A DNA stretch of 64,000 bases, taken from contig CAZNFW010000007.1 of assembly GCA_964572725.1 (NCBI GenBank), positions 25,204-89,203 of the forward strand, given 5' to 3'. Positions 26,017 to 33,636 of the stretch are shown here, piece by piece (position 1 is the stretch's first letter; the number at the start of each line of letters is the position of its first letter). The notes beneath the pieces were generated by a model. It ran no database searches and was not told the origin of the DNA. It saw only the letters and a program-made list of their open reading frames with translations. Position numbers and translations under genes: made by a program. Source of the stretch: Rosettibacter sp964572725. GTDB lineage: Bacteria; Bacteroidota; Ignavibacteria; Ignavibacteriales; Melioribacteraceae.

Positions 26017-26811
26017 TTAAAAATCTTTCTTAATAAATTTTTTAAGACCTGCTAAGAGCGGAATTAATAACCAAAATATCATTGCAACCAATGAAAATAA
26101 TATTCCAAAAGAATTACTAAAGAATTTCTGAAATACTGCCCCAGTGTATCCCATCAGAGCTGAAATATCGAGCTTGAGAATTAGAAGAACTCTTGCAAGG
26201 TCAATTGGATTTAGAAATGTAATTATCAATGAAATTTTTTCGAGTGGATAATCTTGAAAATTATTAAGCAGTAACAAAATTAAACCATCATAAATTGCTG
26301 CAAAGAAGAGCCAGCAAAAAATTGAAACTCCTAAACCAAGTAATTTATTTTCATTTATTGTTGTTATATAAAAGGCTAATGATGAAAAAATCAGTGATTG
26401 TAAAATTCCAGAAGCAATTAGTAAAAACAGAATAGAATTGTCAATCGTAAATTTATTTATGAATATTAAAAATGGAATTCCAACACCAAATAAAAAACTT
26501 AAAATCAAAGATGCAGTCATACCAAAGTATAAACCTAAATACAATGTTTCCCTTTTTATGGGTTGAGACAGCATAAATACAATGTAATCTTTATTGTTAT
26601 ATAAATAAATTGTTCCGAAAATAATTGATACTAATGGAATGAAAAGAAGTAAAACATTCAAAAGACTGATTACAATTTTTGTGAAATTATCACTGAATGA
26701 GAAAATAGAATAGCTGACTGCAAAAAAGAAAATTGTATAAATCAAAATCCACTTGTTTCTTGAGATGTCCTGAATTTGGTATTTGATTATTTTTATTAAT
26801 GTTTTTTCCAT
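26017..26811 (-). CDS. nosY: ABC-type permease NosY
   Basis: A 264-residue integral membrane protein with about six hydrophobic helices, the last of eight same-strand genes in the nos operon. It starts 8 bases after the nosF stop. With NosF and NosD it forms the complex needed to mature the CuZ site of nitrous oxide reductase, thought to supply the sulfur. The sequence matches the ABC-2/NosY type (KRETLYLGLYFGMTASLILSFLFGVGIP, then a C-terminal ILFSLVAMIFWLLIPLLAGLKKF). The identification rests chiefly on helices and on operon position. Confidence 0.9.
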   Translation of the reverse strand: MEKTLIKIIKYQIQDISRNKWILIYTIFFFAVSYSIFSFSDNFTKIVISLLNVLLLFIPLVSIIFGTIYLYNNKDYIVFMLSQPIKRETLYLGLYFGMTASLILSFLFGVGIPFLIFINKFTIDNSILFLLIASGILQSLIFSSLAFYITTINENKLLGLGVSIFCWLFFAAIYDGLILLLLNNFQDYPLEKISLIITFLNPIDLARVLLILKLDISALMGYTGAVFQKFFSNSFGILFSLVAMIFWLLIPLLAGLKKFIKKDF

Positions 26812-26819
26812 CTATACCC

Positions 26820-27500
26820 TCATAAATTTGCAAAAAAGTCTTCTATATTATTTTTATTTATTTCTTCTTTTTTCTTTCGCATAACTAATCTGCCATCCAA
26901 TATAAAAACAAAATCTGTTGCTAAATCATCAAGTTCGTTTAATATATGAGAAGTAAAAATGATTGTTTTGCCTTTTTGATTTTCATATATAATTTTTTCT
27001 TTTAAGATTTTACTTGCGTAAGGATCCAATCCAGCGGTAGGTTCATCGAGAATTAATAAATCTGGATTGAATAAAAAAGCTAAAGATGCATTAACTTTTT
27101 GTTTTGTTCCGCCAGACAGATTTTTAATTTGTTTATTAAATTCATTTTGGAGTTTAAATTTTTCTATTAATTCTTCATCATAATTTGGCTTATGATTTCT
27201 AAGTTCTTTTAGCATATTAAAAATTTCTATTACTTTAAGATTTTCAGGGAAGTTTGCATTCTGTGGCATATACCCTATATTGTTTCTATAATTGCAGTCG
27301 CCATTTAGTTTTGTATCATTAATAAATAATTCTCCACTTGTTGGTTTTATCAAACCAAGTATTAATTTTATAAGAGTAGTTTTGCCAGAAGCATTCGGTC
27401 CAATTATAAAAGTTATACTTCCTGTTGTGATTTCTAAGGAAAGATTATTTAAAGCAATTATGTTTCCGTAATTTTTAGTTATGTTAATTAAATTTATCAT
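26820..27500 (-). CDS. nosF: Copper-site maturation ABC ATPase NosF
   Basis: The 226-residue ATPase has the Walker A GPNASGKTTL, Q-loop YMPQNA, signature LSGGTKQKV, Walker B LLILDEPTAGLDP and H-switch FTSHIL. It energises NosDFY, which matures the CuZ center of NosZ. The coding region overlaps the end of nosD by 17 bases and nosY follows 8 bases later, so the three genes are translated as a unit. The length is shorter than some NosF (about 300 residues) but all catalytic motifs are intact. Confidence 0.93.
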   Translation of the reverse strand: MINLINITKNYGNIIALNNLSLEITTGSITFIIGPNASGKTTLIKLILGLIKPTSGELFINDTKLNGDCNYRNNIGYMPQNANFPENLKVIEIFNMLKELRNHKPNYDEELIEKFKLQNEFNKQIKNLSGGTKQKVNASLAFLFNPDLLILDEPTAGLDPYASKILKEKIIYENQKGKTIIFTSHILNELDDLATDFVFILDGRLVMRKKKEEINKNNIEDFFANL

Positions 27501-28743
27501 AAATCCTTTTCATACTGGGTGATTCATCAGTTAAATTAATTGGTGTAATTGTTGGAATTATTTTTTCTGCATAATCAAGTATATCAATGATGAAACTTCT
27601 TAATAAAATTAATGCTACTGGATTTTGTGAAATTATATAAGAAAATAATTTTACGGGTCGATAAGGTATGTCGCCGATATTGTCTTTATTTAAATCATAT
27701 CCATTGTATTTCGACCAGTAGTTGTTTTGAAAAGAGTTAAAATTATGAGAACTGTTAGTTGATACATCGAATGTATTTTCAATAAAATTATTTTTTGTAA
27801 AAAAGTTATCCATTGAGTTTGTCATCAACTTAATAGCCCATCCGTTTTCAATAAAATTGTTCTGTTTGACTGTAATTCTATTGCACGATTCAAAATAAAT
27901 GCCGCATGTATTTTTTCTAAAAGTATTTTTTATAATTTCTCCATCATAAATTTCTTTTAAGAGAATTCCATAAGAAGCACTGCCCCAGTTATTTTCGAAT
28001 ATATTGTTTTCCATCTTAACACTTTTTGTAAACATTACAGCAACGCCGGATTTATTATTTTCAAAGTTATTTTCACTATAAATACAGCTGTCGGAAAACA
28101 TAAAATGCAATCCATAGCGCAAGTTATTTTTGCTGTTGTTTTTTATTATTTGACTGTGTTTAACAAATTCCAGATAAATTCCATCACGATGTCCTTCTAT
28201 TTTGTTTCTTTCAATTAAAATATTACTGCAGTTCCATAAATGAATTCCATTACCTGAAGAAGTTTGTTTTTTGTTGTGAGAATTAATTTCATTATTGATT
28301 ATCTTACAATTCTTTGCATTTGCTAAATAAATTGCAAAAAAGTTGTCAATAAATTTATTGTCTTGAATTATGCACTCTGAAACATTTTCTAATTTTATAG
28401 CTGAATTATCCTTAAGAAAACTTACTCCTGCATTTTTGAATACAATACCTTTTATTGTAATTCTAGATGCATTAATTAATAATGTATGATTTTTATTGTT
28501 GCCAATTAAAACTGGAAAATTATAACCGATTAATGAGATTTTTTTGTTTATGGGAATGGAATCTTCTTGATAAATATTATTTTTTACAATGATGGTATCT
28601 CCATCCTTTGCAATGCTTAAAGCGAATCGAATACTATTAATTGGTGAGTTTTTCTCAACAATAATTGTTTTAGAAAAAACTTTATTTGAAAGGGAAGTTG
28701 TAAATAAAATTAAAATCAATATATAATTTTTAATGCCATTCAT
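27484..28743 (-). CDS. nosD: Nitrous oxide maturation beta-helix protein NosD
   Basis: A 419-residue periplasmic protein with signal peptide (MNGIKNYILILILFTTSLSNKVFS) and repeated right-handed beta-helix turns with N-rich ends (QDNKFIDN, NIFENN, KQNNFIEN, TKNNFIEN), the CASH/NosD fold. The end has NYWSKYNGYDLNKDNIGDIPYRPV, a well-kept NosD motif. It works with NosF and NosY in CuZ maturation. The start overlaps the NosL-like gene end by 14 bases. Confidence 0.93.
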   Translation of the reverse strand: MNGIKNYILILILFTTSLSNKVFSKTIIVEKNSPINSIRFALSIAKDGDTIIVKNNIYQEDSIPINKKISLIGYNFPVLIGNNKNHTLLINASRITIKGIVFKNAGVSFLKDNSAIKLENVSECIIQDNKFIDNFFAIYLANAKNCKIINNEINSHNKKQTSSGNGIHLWNCSNILIERNKIEGHRDGIYLEFVKHSQIIKNNSKNNLRYGLHFMFSDSCIYSENNFENNKSGVAVMFTKSVKMENNIFENNWGSASYGILLKEIYDGEIIKNTFRKNTCGIYFESCNRITVKQNNFIENGWAIKLMTNSMDNFFTKNNFIENTFDVSTNSSHNFNSFQNNYWSKYNGYDLNKDNIGDIPYRPVKLFSYIISQNPVALILLRSFIIDILDYAEKIIPTITPINLTDESPSMKRIYDKFN

Positions 28744-29740
28744 TTTTCACAAGCTCAATTAAATCATTCCATTTATATTCTTGACCGCCGTATTTACTTT
28801 TTATATTTGTCAAGTCTTCTTTTTTAGAAAATGCAGAAATATTTAAGCCCATTGGACTTTGAATTTTATCACTTTTTAAAAAGAAAGCTTCTGTTGTTTT
28901 TATCATATTGGGAGGATTATTAAAATCTGTTACCCACAAAGATTCAACATCATTGTTGTGAAAATTATAATAATAAGAAACAAGACATTCTATTGAATCG
29001 AATTTTAAAATTTTGCCTTTTTTAGTAATTAACTCAGCTCCAAATCTGTTGTCTGAAATTGTCATCTGGCAGTTTGAACAATCTTCATTATAATAGTTAA
29101 TTGCTTCGGGATGCTTTTGACAGGAAGAAAAAAGCAAAATTAATGGAACGGCAAATAATAATTTTGATTTAGATTTTCTTTTTTCAAAAGAAGAAATTAT
29201 TCCAAGAATTAAAGCTGTGCCGATTGTAAAACTTCCTATATCTGGCATTGATGTAGTTCTCATATTTAATAATTGTTTGGTTCCAATGAGCGGCGGTTGA
29301 TATGACATACCAGGTACTTTTATTGGTGCATTTGGATTCAAGTTATGACCATAATCATATTCCCATTTATAGAAATCATATAATCCAATAAAAATTATTA
29401 CTAATAATGAAGATGTCCAGATTATTACTAAAAATTTTTTATTAAAGATAGAAGTAATGATTCCTAATGAAATAAAGAATAAAATTATGTATGGCATTAT
29501 TTTAAGTTCAGGGATTGCACTTGGTTCGATTAATTTCATCCCGATGTAATGATTTAATTTATTAATATTATCAAGGTCGTATTCATTAACACCAGTAATT
29601 TTATCTATCCATATTCTTAAACCAATTCCTTCGGGATATTGAGGAGCGTTTAAATCGATTTTCCAAATCGGGAAAATATAAGTCATTGCAATTAACCCAA
29701 CCGAGATTAACATTAAAAATCTTGATTTATTTGTTAACAT
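28730..29740 (-). CDS. nosL: NosL-like copper-binding protein fused to an N-terminal membrane domain
   Basis: This 336-residue protein has two parts. Residues 1-185 contain about four transmembrane helices separated by a loop, like the hypothetical membrane protein often found between nosZ and nosL in Bacteroidota-type clusters. Residues 207-336 are a NosL domain: CSNCQM (221-226), FGAELITKKGKILKFDSIECLVSYY and a C-terminal YKWNDLIE. NosL delivers Cu(I) to apo-NosZ. C207 sits in an internal LLFSSC lipobox, as if the NosL lipoprotein signal had been kept after a gene fusion. CTGAGGA precedes the ATG. A strong hairpin lies between this gene and nosZ. Confidence 0.85.
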   Translation of the reverse strand: MLTNKSRFLMLISVGLIAMTYIFPIWKIDLNAPQYPEGIGLRIWIDKITGVNEYDLDNINKLNHYIGMKLIEPSAIPELKIMPYIILFFISLGIITSIFNKKFLVIIWTSSLLVIIFIGLYDFYKWEYDYGHNLNPNAPIKVPGMSYQPPLIGTKQLLNMRTTSMPDIGSFTIGTALILGIISSFEKRKSKSKLLFAVPLILLFSSCQKHPEAINYYNEDCSNCQMTISDNRFGAELITKKGKILKFDSIECLVSYYYNFHNNDVESLWVTDFNNPPNMIKTTEAFFLKSDKIQSPMGLNISAFSKKEDLTNIKSKYGGQEYKWNDLIELVKNEWH

Positions 29741-29757
29741 TTTTTCCTCAGAATTTA

Positions 29758-29800
29758 GACCGCGGATTAAACTTCAACACTGATAAAATAATCCGCGGTC
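29758..29800 (-). other. Perfect 12-bp stem-loop between nosZ and the NosL gene
   Basis: GACCGCGGATTA (29758-29769) and TAATCCGCGGTC (29789-29800) are exact inverted copies with a 19-base loop. The stem is GC-rich against an AT-rich background. Read on the minus strand it starts 6 bases after the nosZ stop and no T-run follows, so it fits a 3' mRNA-stabilising or processing hairpin that raises nosZ message over the maturation genes. Confidence 0.75.
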
Positions 29801-29805
29801 AATTT

Positions 29806-31749
29806 TTAATTATAACTAATTTTTACACTGCTGTTTGCAGAAGAAACTCTAACATAACCTTGCATTTCTTGATGAAGAGCGGAGCAGAAATCAGTACAAT
29901 AAAATGGATAAATACCAGACTTTTGTGGTATCCACAATATTGATTTTGTTTGTCCCGGCATAATCAACAATTCTGAATTATTTAATCCTTTCACTGTAAA
30001 TCCATGTGGTATATCCCAGTCCTGTTCAAGATTTGTAACATGAAAATATACTTTGTCGCCAACTTTAATACCTTCAATGTTATCTGGTTTAAAATGAGTT
30101 CTTGATGCTGTCATATAAACATGTACTTCGTTTCCATTACGCACAACTTTTGTTTCTTTTTCGCTCTTGGTTTTGAATGGATTGTTATTCTTTTCTAATT
30201 CATAAAATTTCTTATTGTTTTTCATAAGAATTTCAGCTGGAATAGCTTGAGCATAATGCGGTTCGCCGAGAGTAGGAAAATCAAGCAACAATTTCATTTT
30301 ATCACCCGAAATATCAATCAATTGAGCAGATTGACAGAGTTCTGGACCAGTTGGCAAATATCTATCTTTAGTAATTTTATTTAATGCAACCACGTATTTG
30401 CCCCATGGTTTTTTACTATCGCCACCGGGTATCATTAAGTGACCAATCGAGTAATAAGTTGGAATTCTGTCAACAACTTCCCATGTTCCCAATTTCCATT
30501 TTACTATTTCAGAAGAAATAAATGCAGAAGTATAAGCATATCCCTTTCCATCAAATTCTGTATGCAACGGACCCAGACCCGGATTTTCAACTTCGCCTGC
30601 TAAAATAGATTCATATCTTAAAATTGGTATGCCGTCAATATCACCAATGAAATCTTTGTTCTCAATAGCTTTCAACATTTTTGAAAATGAATGGACAGGA
30701 ATTACAGTTGCAAGTTTCCCGCCAGCTACAATGTATTCACCGCTTGGGTCAACATCAACGCCGTGCGGTGATTTTGGTGTGGGCAAATAATAAATTATAC
30801 CAGGGCATTCTTTTGGATTGAGTACGAGCACTTTAGATTTTTTTTCTGAAAATGCATGTTGTTTTTCTTCATCAAAATAATTGTGGTAATATTCTGCATC
30901 TATTAATTTTGCTTTCCCTTGTTTTATATAATTTTCTGCTTCTTTCCAATTCACTGCTGCAATAAAATCCTTATCATTTTTAGAAGCATTAATTTCGAGT
31001 AATGAATTTGCTTGTTCACTGTTATATGAAGTAAAAAATGCCCATCCATAAGAGGGACCCTTGCCGGCATGAGCTAAATCATAATCAAAGCCTGGCACTA
31101 ATATTTGAAATGCTAAATTCATTTTACCGGAATTTTGATCAACTTTAATGAATGAAAGAGTTCCCTTAAAATTTTCTTTGTAAGAAGAAATCTCTACATC
31201 ACGATTTGGAACTGGAACACTAAATCGAGTTGAAGCAACTACATATTCAGTATTCTCTGTAATGAAAGGCGAACCATGATTTCCAGCAGAATTTGGTATT
31301 TCAATAATTTCTGCCGTTTCAAAAGTTCTTAAATCTACTCTTGCAACACGAGGAGTGTTGTTTGCATTAATGAATATCCATCTGCCGTCAGGAACACCAT
31401 TGGTTTGGGATAGTTCAGGGTGATGTGCATCGTCCCATGGAATGAACCCGTAAGAAGTATTTAACATTGCTTTTGTTTCTTCGGAATAACCATAACCGGT
31501 TTCAGGATTTTGAGAAAATACACTTATTACTTTAAACAACCTGCCTGACGGTAATCCGTAAACAGAAATTTGTCCGCTGAAGCCTCCGGACATAAAGGCA
31601 TAAAATTCATCATATTTTCCAGGGGCAACATAAACTTTTGATGCTGCGTCTGAGAAATTAGTTGATTCCTTCGACTGCGAACAATTATAAAGAAAAGCAA
31701 TCAAGATGATTGACGGAATTAATAAATAAATGATTTTACGTGTTTTCAT
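29806..31749 (-). CDS. nosZ: Nitrous oxide reductase, clade II (Sec-type)
   Basis: NosZ reduces N2O to N2 in the periplasm using a CuZ cluster and a CuA site. The CuZ histidines are in DAHHPELS, NHGSPF, SPHGVDV, GPLHTEF, IGHLMIPGG and GEPHYAQ. The C-terminal cupredoxin CuA motif CTDFCSALHQEM is complete. The N-terminus is a Sec signal, possibly a lipoprotein (FLYNCSQ), with no twin arginine, which marks the clade II enzymes. The start is the ATG at 31749; an upstream in-frame ATG at 31764 lies inside its AGGAGGAA ribosome-binding site. The gene follows a c-type cytochrome, its likely electron donor. Confidence 0.96.
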   Translation of the reverse strand: MKTRKIIYLLIPSIILIAFLYNCSQSKESTNFSDAASKVYVAPGKYDEFYAFMSGGFSGQISVYGLPSGRLFKVISVFSQNPETGYGYSEETKAMLNTSYGFIPWDDAHHPELSQTNGVPDGRWIFINANNTPRVARVDLRTFETAEIIEIPNSAGNHGSPFITENTEYVVASTRFSVPVPNRDVEISSYKENFKGTLSFIKVDQNSGKMNLAFQILVPGFDYDLAHAGKGPSYGWAFFTSYNSEQANSLLEINASKNDKDFIAAVNWKEAENYIKQGKAKLIDAEYYHNYFDEEKQHAFSEKKSKVLVLNPKECPGIIYYLPTPKSPHGVDVDPSGEYIVAGGKLATVIPVHSFSKMLKAIENKDFIGDIDGIPILRYESILAGEVENPGLGPLHTEFDGKGYAYTSAFISSEIVKWKLGTWEVVDRIPTYYSIGHLMIPGGDSKKPWGKYVVALNKITKDRYLPTGPELCQSAQLIDISGDKMKLLLDFPTLGEPHYAQAIPAEILMKNNKKFYELEKNNNPFKTKSEKETKVVRNGNEVHVYMTASRTHFKPDNIEGIKVGDKVYFHVTNLEQDWDIPHGFTVKGLNNSELLIMPGQTKSILWIPQKSGIYPFYCTDFCSALHQEMQGYVRVSSANSSVKISYN

Positions 31750-31760
31750 TTTGTTCCTCC

Positions 31761-32225
31761 TCATTTAGCTTCAGAGCGTAAATATTCTAAAATTTTTCTT
31801 GCATCTTCCTGAGTTACATTTTGAAATGTCATTTGTGTTGCAAACTGACCCAATAACTTTTTAGCCTCGGGATGTTTTTGTGTCATCCCTTGTGGATTAA
31901 GAATCATATTCATAATGTATTCTGGTGTTCTTCTTTTTGTAACATCACGGAGTGCAGGACCGGTATATCTTTCATCAAGCTTATGGCATTGGGTACATTT
32001 TTCTTCAAAAATTTTTTTGCCGCTTTCCGCCATAATTTGATCAATTGTTGAGGGAATATTTAATTTTTCTTTAATGGGACCAATTCCATTTTCATATTCA
32101 AAAACTGTTAGTCCTGCTTTAATTGCTAATCTTTCTTTTTCAGCATCATTTGAATTTGATTCCCCTCCGCCGCAAGCCATTGTAAATAATGTGATTAATA
32201 AAAATGCGATTATTTGTTTTTTCAT
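31761..32225 (-). CDS. c-type cytochrome lipoprotein of the nos operon
   Basis: A 154-residue lipoprotein (lipobox FTMAC at residue 18) with one class I heme motif, CTQCH, and the distal methionine region (NPQGMTQKHP, QMTFQNVTQEDARKILEYL). Such monoheme cytochromes precede nosZ in clade II clusters and carry electrons to the CuA site. It is 11 bases from the nosZ start and 11 from the ric stop, so it is cotranscribed. The sequence between residues 20 and 70 is a polar linker. Confidence 0.9.
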   Translation of the reverse strand: MKKQIIAFLLITLFTMACGGGESNSNDAEKERLAIKAGLTVFEYENGIGPIKEKLNIPSTIDQIMAESGKKIFEEKCTQCHKLDERYTGPALRDVTKRRTPEYIMNMILNPQGMTQKHPEAKKLLGQFATQMTFQNVTQEDARKILEYLRSEAK

Positions 32226-32236
32226 TTTATCTCCTA

Positions 32237-32989
32237 TTATTTGTTGAGTAATTTATTTTCTAACTCTATTGCTTTCGGGAATAAAATATTATTTTCAAGA
32301 TGGATATGTATATGCAAATCTTTTTCAAAATCTTTCAATTCATCATAAGTTAAAGAAAATGTTGTGCAGGCGTCCTCAGGTAAATCATAATCATTTGTTA
32401 TCTTACGAATTGTATGCATAATATTTCCAGCATTATCGTGTTCTAATTCCATTTGTCTTATCGGATTTTTAATTGAACCGTAACCCTGCGTTTTGGGTCT
32501 TTCATTAAATTTTTCTGTATCAACCAAATATTTAATAAGCGGAAAAAGTATTTTTTCTTCTTTCATCATATGATTCTCAAGTTCAATTGAAATTTGTTCA
32601 AATAATGATTTGACTTCAAATAAATAAGAATATTTCCCGCCATGCTTTGAATTAATTTTTTCGAGATGCATTTTTATCTTTGGTATTGAATCACGGACGT
32701 ATGAATGATGAACATTAACGATATGATTTGTTAAATCAATTAAATTCCATTCAATGAAATTTTCATTCGGAAGAACTTCTTGATGAAAAGTTTTGATAAG
32801 TTCATTTAGAATTTCATCTGGTTCAATATTCTTCTCTGTTAAAACTTCTTGAAGCGTACGTTTTCCATTACAGCAGAAATCAATGTTATATTTCTCAAAA
32901 ATTTCTGCTGTTTTAAAGTTTGATGCTACTAGCTCTTTCAGCTGCAAATTAATTAGTTCTTGTGTTTGGTTTATATTGACTGAATCCAT
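32237..32989 (-). CDS. ric: Iron-sulfur cluster repair di-iron protein (Ric/YtfE/ScdA)
   Basis: From ATG 32989, preceded by AGAGGAGGG, the protein has 250 residues. It starts with a ScdA N-terminal DUF542 domain (ASNFKTAEIFEKYNIDFCCNGKRTLQEV) and continues with a hemerythrin-like HHE domain carrying diiron histidines (LTNHIVNVHHSYV, ELENHMMKEEKILFPLI, MELEHDNAG, DLHIHIHLENNILFPKA). It repairs Fe-S clusters damaged by NO. Its place in an operon between an Rrf2 regulator and nosZ ties N2O respiration to protection from NO. An upstream in-frame ATG at 33031 would add 14 residues without a ribosome-binding site. Confidence 0.94.
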   Translation of the reverse strand: MDSVNINQTQELINLQLKELVASNFKTAEIFEKYNIDFCCNGKRTLQEVLTEKNIEPDEILNELIKTFHQEVLPNENFIEWNLIDLTNHIVNVHHSYVRDSIPKIKMHLEKINSKHGGKYSYLFEVKSLFEQISIELENHMMKEEKILFPLIKYLVDTEKFNERPKTQGYGSIKNPIRQMELEHDNAGNIMHTIRKITNDYDLPEDACTTFSLTYDELKDFEKDLHIHIHLENNILFPKAIELENKLLNK

Positions 32990-33038
32990 ATTCCCTCCTC
33001 TTATTAAGTATTTATAGTCTGATTTAATCATAAAAAAA

Positions 33039-33440
33039 TTATTCCATCAAATTCCCAGAAAGTGAATAACTTTTTAGAGTATTATTAAACCTATCAATAA
33101 ATTCTTTCCAGCTTTCACAAAAAGGACAGCTTTTATTTTCACAAAATTGAGCCATATCAAACAGGCATGAACTATAATTTTCATTATAACCTAATATCCT
33201 AAAAACATTTTCATATTTTATCTTATCTGGTGAAACGGCCAAATAAAAACCTCCGCCTTTTCCTTTTTTCGATTTAAGAATTCCTTGATAAACTAATGAC
33301 TGCATTATCTTTGAAATAAACTCTTTTGGCACACTTAATTCTGCTGCAATTTTAGCTGCTGATATAATTTCGTTTCTATTTAATTTAGAGAAGTAAAGCA
33401 ATGCTTTCACACCATATTTTATTTTACTATTGAGGAACAT
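33039..33440 (-). CDS. Rrf2-family regulator, probable NO sensor at head of the nos operon
   Basis: A 133-residue winged-helix protein with Rrf2 marks: YGVKALLYFS, recognition helix VPKEFISKIMQSLVYQGIL, wing KGKGGGFYLA. The C-terminal cysteines are C92, C100, C105 and C108, an unusual four-Cys set (C-x7-C-x4-C-x2-C) that should bind a cluster. It is close to NsrR in place and length. A palindrome (site B) overlaps its ribosome-binding region at 33446-33463, suggesting autoregulation, and a better copy lies before the divergent nrf operon. It is followed by ric, cytochrome c and nosZ, so all may be one NO-responsive operon. Confidence 0.88.
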   Translation of the reverse strand: MFLNSKIKYGVKALLYFSKLNRNEIISAAKIAAELSVPKEFISKIMQSLVYQGILKSKKGKGGGFYLAVSPDKIKYENVFRILGYNENYSSCLFDMAQFCENKSCPFCESWKEFIDRFNNTLKSYSLSGNLME

Positions 33441-33445
33441 CTATA

Positions 33446-33463
33446 TCAGATTTTATATTCTGT
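33446..33463. promoter_or_regulatory. Candidate operator palindrome before the Rrf2/nos operon (site B)
   Basis: TCAGATTTTATATTCTGT matches the strong palindrome at 33593 at 14 of 18 positions, keeping the CAGATT arm and the TCTGT half. It ends 5 bases before the ATG of the Rrf2 gene, so a bound repressor would block its own translation or transcription. Confidence 0.5.
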
Positions 33464-33592
33464 TATAACTTAATTATATTTTTATCAGATGTCAAGTATT
33501 ATTTTATTTATCTTAATAAATTCTTCTTTTTGGACTCTCATTTCTTTTATAAAAAAATTTGACTAAATAAATAAATTACTATAATTTTAATT

Positions 33593-33610
33593 ACAGATTA
33601 TTTAATCTGT
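33593..33610. promoter_or_regulatory. Perfect operator palindrome before the nrf operon (site A)
   Basis: ACAGATTA, two bases TT and TAATCTGT form an exact 18-bp palindrome 26 bases before the ATG of the NapH-like gene. It is the best copy of three in the island. It is unlike the FNR/DNR half-site TTGAT. The divergent Rrf2 regulator is the natural candidate to bind it. The rest of the 196-base intergenic region shows no gene. Confidence 0.7.
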
Positions 33611-33636
33611 TTATAAAACTGCCTTTAACGAATAAA

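Noticed and set aside
33593..33610. FNR/CRP-type site before the nrf operon
   Set aside because: The palindrome arms are ACAGATTA, not TTGAT or TGTGA; an Rrf2 operator is more likely.
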